This document shows positions 6,797 to 10,840 of a DNA stretch of 10,840 nucleotides, in pieces. Position 1 is the stretch's first letter. Every line of letters begins with the position of its first letter. The notes beneath the pieces are model-generated. The model worked only from the letters and a program-made list of their open reading frames with translations. It had not been told where the DNA came from and ran no database searches. Location: NCBI GenBank assembly GCA_029747585.1, contig JAPEVF010001343.1, positions 1 through 10,840 of the forward strand, in the 5' to 3' direction. A program made the position numbers and the translations under genes. Source of the stretch: Pleurotus djamor (taxonomy: Eukaryota; Basidiomycota; Agaricomycetes; Agaricales; Pleurotaceae).

Positions 6797-8704
6797 TTAA
6801 CGCCGGCGACTCCTCGTACTCTGGAACTTGGATGTTTCTCGCCGCAGTCGTCTGTGGGCGCAACCAGTACAACATGAGAATCCCAGAGGGGAAGAACTTC
6901 GGGGGAAATTACGACATACCGACTCGCTCGCTCCCTCTCAACTTCCCTCCGCTCAACCTCTTCCGCAGTCAACACCTCGAATTTCGTTCGGAAATCGTCC
7001 AAATCCGCCCAATCTCGCCATACGCTCTGCAAGTGCTTAGGTCCTTTGCCATCTCGGCCGGATCGCCCCCATCCTAATCCCAGTCCCGTCTTGTCTTTCA
7101 TCAACCCAGCGCCGCTCTTATCTCGGGGTGGGCGATCACCACCGAGAATGGAACCTGCGCGGGCGGGATCTTCGTGATGATGATGGTCCTTATCAGCGAC
7201 ACCAATGACTCCCCATTCGACAGCATCCTTTTTGTGCTTGACAAGCTCCTCGTGGACGGCATGCGCGATCAAAGGAACAGCTTCACCAGAAAGGCCCAGT
7301 TCCATACAAAGCTTTTGCGAAAATACTTCTGGCGTTAAGGGAGAAAGCAAGTCCCATTCGATGTGATCTTGTAGATGGTGATTGGCGATTTGGACATCAA
7401 TCTAGAGGATATTGGAGGCTGTTCAGTTTGATGATAGATTGTCTGCGAGAGGGAGTCATTCCTCACCCCCACTATAACGCGGCATTCTGGTAATTCCTCG
7501 CCATCTGGGTCTAGATCCATGTCTACAGCACCGTCCATCCCAATCTCCATCGTTGCCACACCTTCGTGCTCTTCGAGTTGTGCCCGAATCTGGTTAGTGA
7601 CGGTTTCGGCCCAAGGGTTTAGAGGTAGGTCGAGATCATTGCAGAATATCTTTGCGAAAGTTTCGGGCTTTGTCAAAGTATCATTGACGTTCCATACAAA
7701 GCAATCCCGTATCCGGTGCGTCTCGGTCTCGAATTCGACACGAATGGGGATCAATGCGGTAGACTTTTTAGCCTGGACATCAAGGTCCCATTGTGAACTA
7801 TGAGGCAAGGGTATGAGACCCTGCAAATATCAGCGAAAGGAAAACTCACGGGTATTCATGGGATGTGGGAGCGATGGGGCGTGCTTTGATGAACCGTTCT
7901 GGAGGGACCATACCCAAGTAACTGCGGTCGAGCTCTGTACTCTGCTTCGCAGGTTGGGGCGTCATCGCGACGGGCGTAGACGATACACCCGTATGAGGAT
8001 TAAAGACAGACATACCCGTCCCTAGCCTCCGAGACTGGCGTACAGCCGTTCGCGTTCCACCACTCGCCACAAAATCCGAATCATCCGACTCCAATTCCCC
8101 AGCATCAGGTAAGTCATCTCCAGAACCTGGATCCACGTAGTTGACTACTCCTCCTCGACGTGTCGCCGTTCTCGTGGTGGTCGCCGTCGATGATGATGAG
8201 AGTATGGGTTGCATCAGGAGTGTTGTGCCAGTACGCAAACGAGACGCGTATGTTGAAGTGACAGCTTGGGGTTGCGTAGGAAGAGGGGGTTTTGGGACAT
8301 TTGACTTGATTGTTGGGATGGCGGGGATGACGTTGATGGGTTGGGGTGGTTGATATGTTGGTTGTGGTTGGTACTGTGGAACGGGTTGGGGGACATTCGG
8401 CGGTCTTCCAGCACGCGAACGTGTACTTCGAGTCGCACTTCCTGGTCGAGAGGTAGTCGTCCAATTTTGCAGATTCTTGATATACACTAGAACCTCCGAA
8501 GTTTGAGATGAACGTTCATGGATCTATCTTGAAATACGCACCTGAAGAATTTGCTGCCTGGGGGGTTGGCGTAGCATAATTAATTTGATTACTAGCGCTC
8601 TGCAAGCTAGAGATCGTATGGCGTAGCTGGCTGTCGGTCATATTGGTATATTGGTTGGCAAATGTCGACGACATGGCAGGCGCAACGGGTGTTTGGTCGG
8701 CCAT
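6797..8704 (-). CDS. sfh1: SNF5/SMARCB1-family chromatin remodeller subunit, Sfh1-like
   Basis: Five exons, 8704-8542, 8486-7850, 7797-7467, 7401-6920 and 6851-6797, join in phase (introns 55, 52, 65 and 68 nt) into 555 residues. Residues 1-250 are disordered and Pro/Gln/Thr-rich, with an RRGGVVNYVDPGSGDDLPDA motif and an acidic patch (ELESDDSDFV). Two tandem SNF5 repeats follow: the first from about 280 (ALIPIRVEFETETHRIRDCF), the second from 378 (IDVQIANHHLQDHIEWDL). The ending ERERASRRLRRETSKF is typical of the family. SNF5 proteins are core subunits of the SWI/SNF or RSC nucleosome remodellers in the nucleus. The length and the basic-NY motif favour Sfh1 (RSC) over the longer Snf5, but I cannot exclude Snf5. 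The second repeat is followed by a long Gly/Lys/Asp-rich insert starting with HHHH (450-453). It is divergent to the polymerase gene. Confidence 0.95.
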
Positions 8705-8968
8705 TTTTGTGGGTTAAACTGGGTCTCGACAAGACAAGCAGGAACCAGAAGAATATCTGCCCAGGTTTTGATTTTGGTTTCAAGGTGTTCCCTTGGAGCA
8801 AGGGTTACTTCTCGACTGGGTTCAGCAGAGCGTCGTGGTGGTTGGTGAAGAATTAGGCGAAGAGACTCGAAGAGATAAACGCGTCGCGTGAGAGCGCTCG
8901 TCGGCAAGGTTAGGCGCTCGATTACTTTGTATCCGCCATTTTTTCTTTTCGGCTCGAGGGTCACATCC
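8705..8968. promoter_or_regulatory. Divergent promoter between sfh1 and the DNA polymerase X gene
   Basis: The two start codons (8704 minus, 8969 plus) are 264 bp apart, so both leaders and promoters share this interval. No consensus TATA box is seen. An ACGCGT word lies at 8879-8884, 85 bp upstream of the polymerase ATG. It matches the MluI cell-cycle box bound by MBF in yeasts, but the word is common in this window. A pyrimidine-rich tract (TTTTTTCTTTTC) lies at about 8940-8951, close to the polymerase start. Confidence 0.65.
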
Positions 8969-10740
8969 ATGCTACCCCAAATTCGCCAATGCCATTCAAC
9001 GCTCTCGCGACGCCGACTTTCTCTTCATCGATGGTTTTCTTCAACCCCGTCAACAGGAGGCGACAGTGCAGAAGCATCTGCCAACCATGGGATTCTAACA
9101 ATGTTGCGGAAAAGTAAGCATGGTTTTCCAATTTTATCCACCATTCATGCTCATTTTGTAGGCCTACAGGAAGAGGACGATAGTTCTACGCGTAACCAGT
9201 ACAGAGTGCACGCATTTCGAACCGCAATAAACGCCATTCAGCGACTCGAGCGACCAATAAAGTCAGCTGACGACATCAGAAGCGTGCGTTCACGTTTCTT
9301 GCCCCTGGTATTCACTTTCCTCTCAACCATATCCTCGTAGTTTAAGGGTGTTGGGCCGGGGATTTCGCGACGAATACAGGACTATTTGGATGAGAATGCG
9401 ACTGTTCGTATGTCCTCAATTCCTGTGTTCTATTGCTTTGTTTTCTATGTTGCTTTTTTCGCAGGATTCCGACCCACATAGCTCGACATCTACTCCTCGC
9501 GAAACGCTTCAGGATGCAGAAATTAAACAACTAAAAGAACAGCTGATGCAGATAAGCGGGATAGGGTGCGTTCCACGTCTCCTACGTCGTCTTGTCGGTC
9601 TTGAATTGCTGGCTTTTGTAGTCCGAAAAAGGCGCAAACGTTGATTGACACAGGTTGTACGAGTATCGATGATCTTCGTACACCACGAATGCGTCTGAAA
9701 CTCAGCAATGCTCAGTTGATCGGCCTTGACTACTTTCAACACCTGCAGGAACCTGCAACGAGACAAGAGGCAGAGGCTATCGAAGTGCGTTCTATGGCAA
9801 CGCTTCAGCTGGTTACTCATGGCCATTGAAGGCATTCATCCGCAGTAGCCTTGATCCAAAATTCCAAGTACAACTCGTCGGAAGCTAGTGAGTCACGTTG
9901 AACTCCCGCCCGTTTCCCTACGATGCTCATCGTTTTGCCTTAAGTCGACGTGGTTCTACATCACCGTCTGACATAGACATCATGCTCATCCACCCATCTC
10001 ACGTCCACATCCCCACACCTTCCCTCCCAACAGACGAGCCTTCGTCAGCGTCCTCCAAACGTACCCGAACCGCCCTCTCACAAACCCCTTTCCATACAAC
10101 ATCTCGTTCGAAAACATCACGCGACACGTCCCTTCTCCTCAACTCTGTCACACCCGCACTGTTAGACCGTGGCCTGATAGCTGCTACCCTTTCGTCCGGC
10201 CTTCAGAAATGGCAGGGTATCGCGCTCATACCCGAGGACACCTGTAATGCGCAAGAAGATCGACATAAAAGGTTAGGGATGATTGAGCGCAAGGAGGGGA
10301 CGTATCGGAGGTTGGACATCAGGTATGCGTCTCGTCTACAACGACGTTCGGCCAATATTTGATGCCCCCTTCCCAGTTTAGTCCCTGTGAAGTCCAAAGG
10401 AGCTGCGCTGCTGTCGCTAACGGGTGACACGGAGTTTATTCGCCACTTGCGACTGAAGGCTGCAAGCATGGGCTTACTTCTGAATGAGTATGGTCTGTGG
10501 CGATGGAAGCCTCTCAGCAATGGCGTGACACATAATTCGGAGGATGGTGTCGACGATGAACTTGGTTCCCCGCTCTCGATACCCAATGGACAAGGCCATT
10601 GGCAACTAATCAAAGCTGAGACGGAGGAAAGCATTCTGTCGGAGCTTGGTATGGATTATGTTCATCCAAGTATGAGGAATTATGAGTTTATACTCGACAA
10701 ACCAAGTAAAAAGAAGCGGGGTCGGAAGCCTGCATGGTGA
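8969..10740 (+). CDS. Family X DNA polymerase, probably mitochondrial, 463 aa
   Basis: Eight exons join in phase: 8969-9113, 9162-9283, 9341-9403, 9465-9565, 9622-9784, 9832-9887, 9945-10322 and 10377-10740. Residues 1-31 have Arg, Ser and no acids, with RRRLSLHRWFSST typical of a mitochondrial presequence. The lyase-like domain has YRVHAFRTAINAIQRL and a helix-hairpin-helix, GVGPGISRRI (92-101); a second hairpin is SGIGPKKAQTL (141-151). The nucleotidyltransferase core has GSYRRGSTSPSDIDIML with metal-binding Asp226 and Asp228, then RRLDIS with Asp341, then GAALLSLTG and LNEYGLWRW. No BRCT domain is present. The expected role is gap filling in base excision or end-joining repair. Arg100 replaces the pol beta lyase Lys72, and Ser356-Leu357 replace Tyr271-Phe272. 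A Ser/Thr-rich insert (about 235-290) and a basic tail (KKKRGRK) are unusual. Exon 3 ends at a weak donor. Confidence 0.95.
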
Positions 10741-10840
10741 TCTTGCGTTGATGTCAAGTTGACGTTCAGCTAATTTTCGTAATCTAATCTTATTTGATCT
10801 CATCTCCGAAACTGGTCATTTTGCCTTCCGATAGATTAGC
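10741..10840. other. 3' flank of the polymerase gene
   Basis: A short AT-leaning tail follows the stop at 10738-10740. It is probably the 3'UTR of the polymerase transcript. I see no exact AATAAA and no further gene before the window ends. Confidence 0.4.

Noticed and set aside
6828..7077. Plus-strand frames of 70 and 81 codons
   Set aside because: They are exact antisense shadows of the last exons of the SNF5-family gene.
9342..9530. Minus-strand frames across the polymerase gene
   Set aside because: They run antisense to well-supported polymerase exons.
1..10840. tRNA, rRNA, CRISPR array or intact transposon
   Set aside because: No cloverleaf-like pairing around GTTCGA words, no regular short repeats, and no transposase or reverse-transcriptase motif was seen in any frame.

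Overview
The window looks like nuclear DNA of a filamentous basidiomycete, probably an agaricomycete. Genes are closely packed on both strands and cut by many short GT-AG introns (about 42-80 nt, typically with GTGAGT, GTAAGT or GTATGT donors and CTGAC/CTAAC-like branch sites). There are no bacterial operon features, and the two recognisable proteins are eukaryotic families. No rRNA, tRNA, CRISPR or intact transposon was found. I built all exon models by hand from splice signals, reading phase and protein-like sequence, so exact boundaries are inferences.

Left half, minus strand. Positions 352-687 encode a small secreted Lys/Pro-rich protein with its own TATA box and a likely 5'UTR intron. 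Upstream of it, 1326-2988 holds coding-like exons of one or two unrecognised proteins. The two outer blocks are phase-consistent, but the middle (about 1813-2131) is not resolved. Positions 3307-5337 hold a six-exon gene for an unrecognised protein of about 563 residues. An ambiguous base (N) at 5095 breaks its reading frame, and dropping that base restores a continuous protein.

Middle, 5338-6796. No gene can be modelled with confidence. The region has two striking perfect palindromes (5782-5798 and 5842-5859) and fragments that look like plus-strand exons (6088-6318 and 6608-6746). One intron-like block there has splice signals readable on both strands.

Right half. Positions 6797-8704 (minus, five exons, 555 aa) encode a SNF5/SMARCB1-family chromatin-remodelling subunit, most like Sfh1 of the RSC complex. 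Across a 264-bp divergent promoter, 8969-10740 (plus, eight exons, 463 aa) encodes a family X DNA polymerase with a mitochondrial-type presequence. Its catalytic aspartates are intact, but the lyase lysine and the Tyr-Phe pair of the nucleotide pocket are replaced.

The genes do not form an obvious pathway. The only functional link is that Sfh1 and the polymerase share a promoter and both act on DNA or chromatin. The most useful follow-ups are the lyase-deficient-looking polymerase X with its competing splice donor, the frame-breaking N, and the two orphan multi-exon genes.
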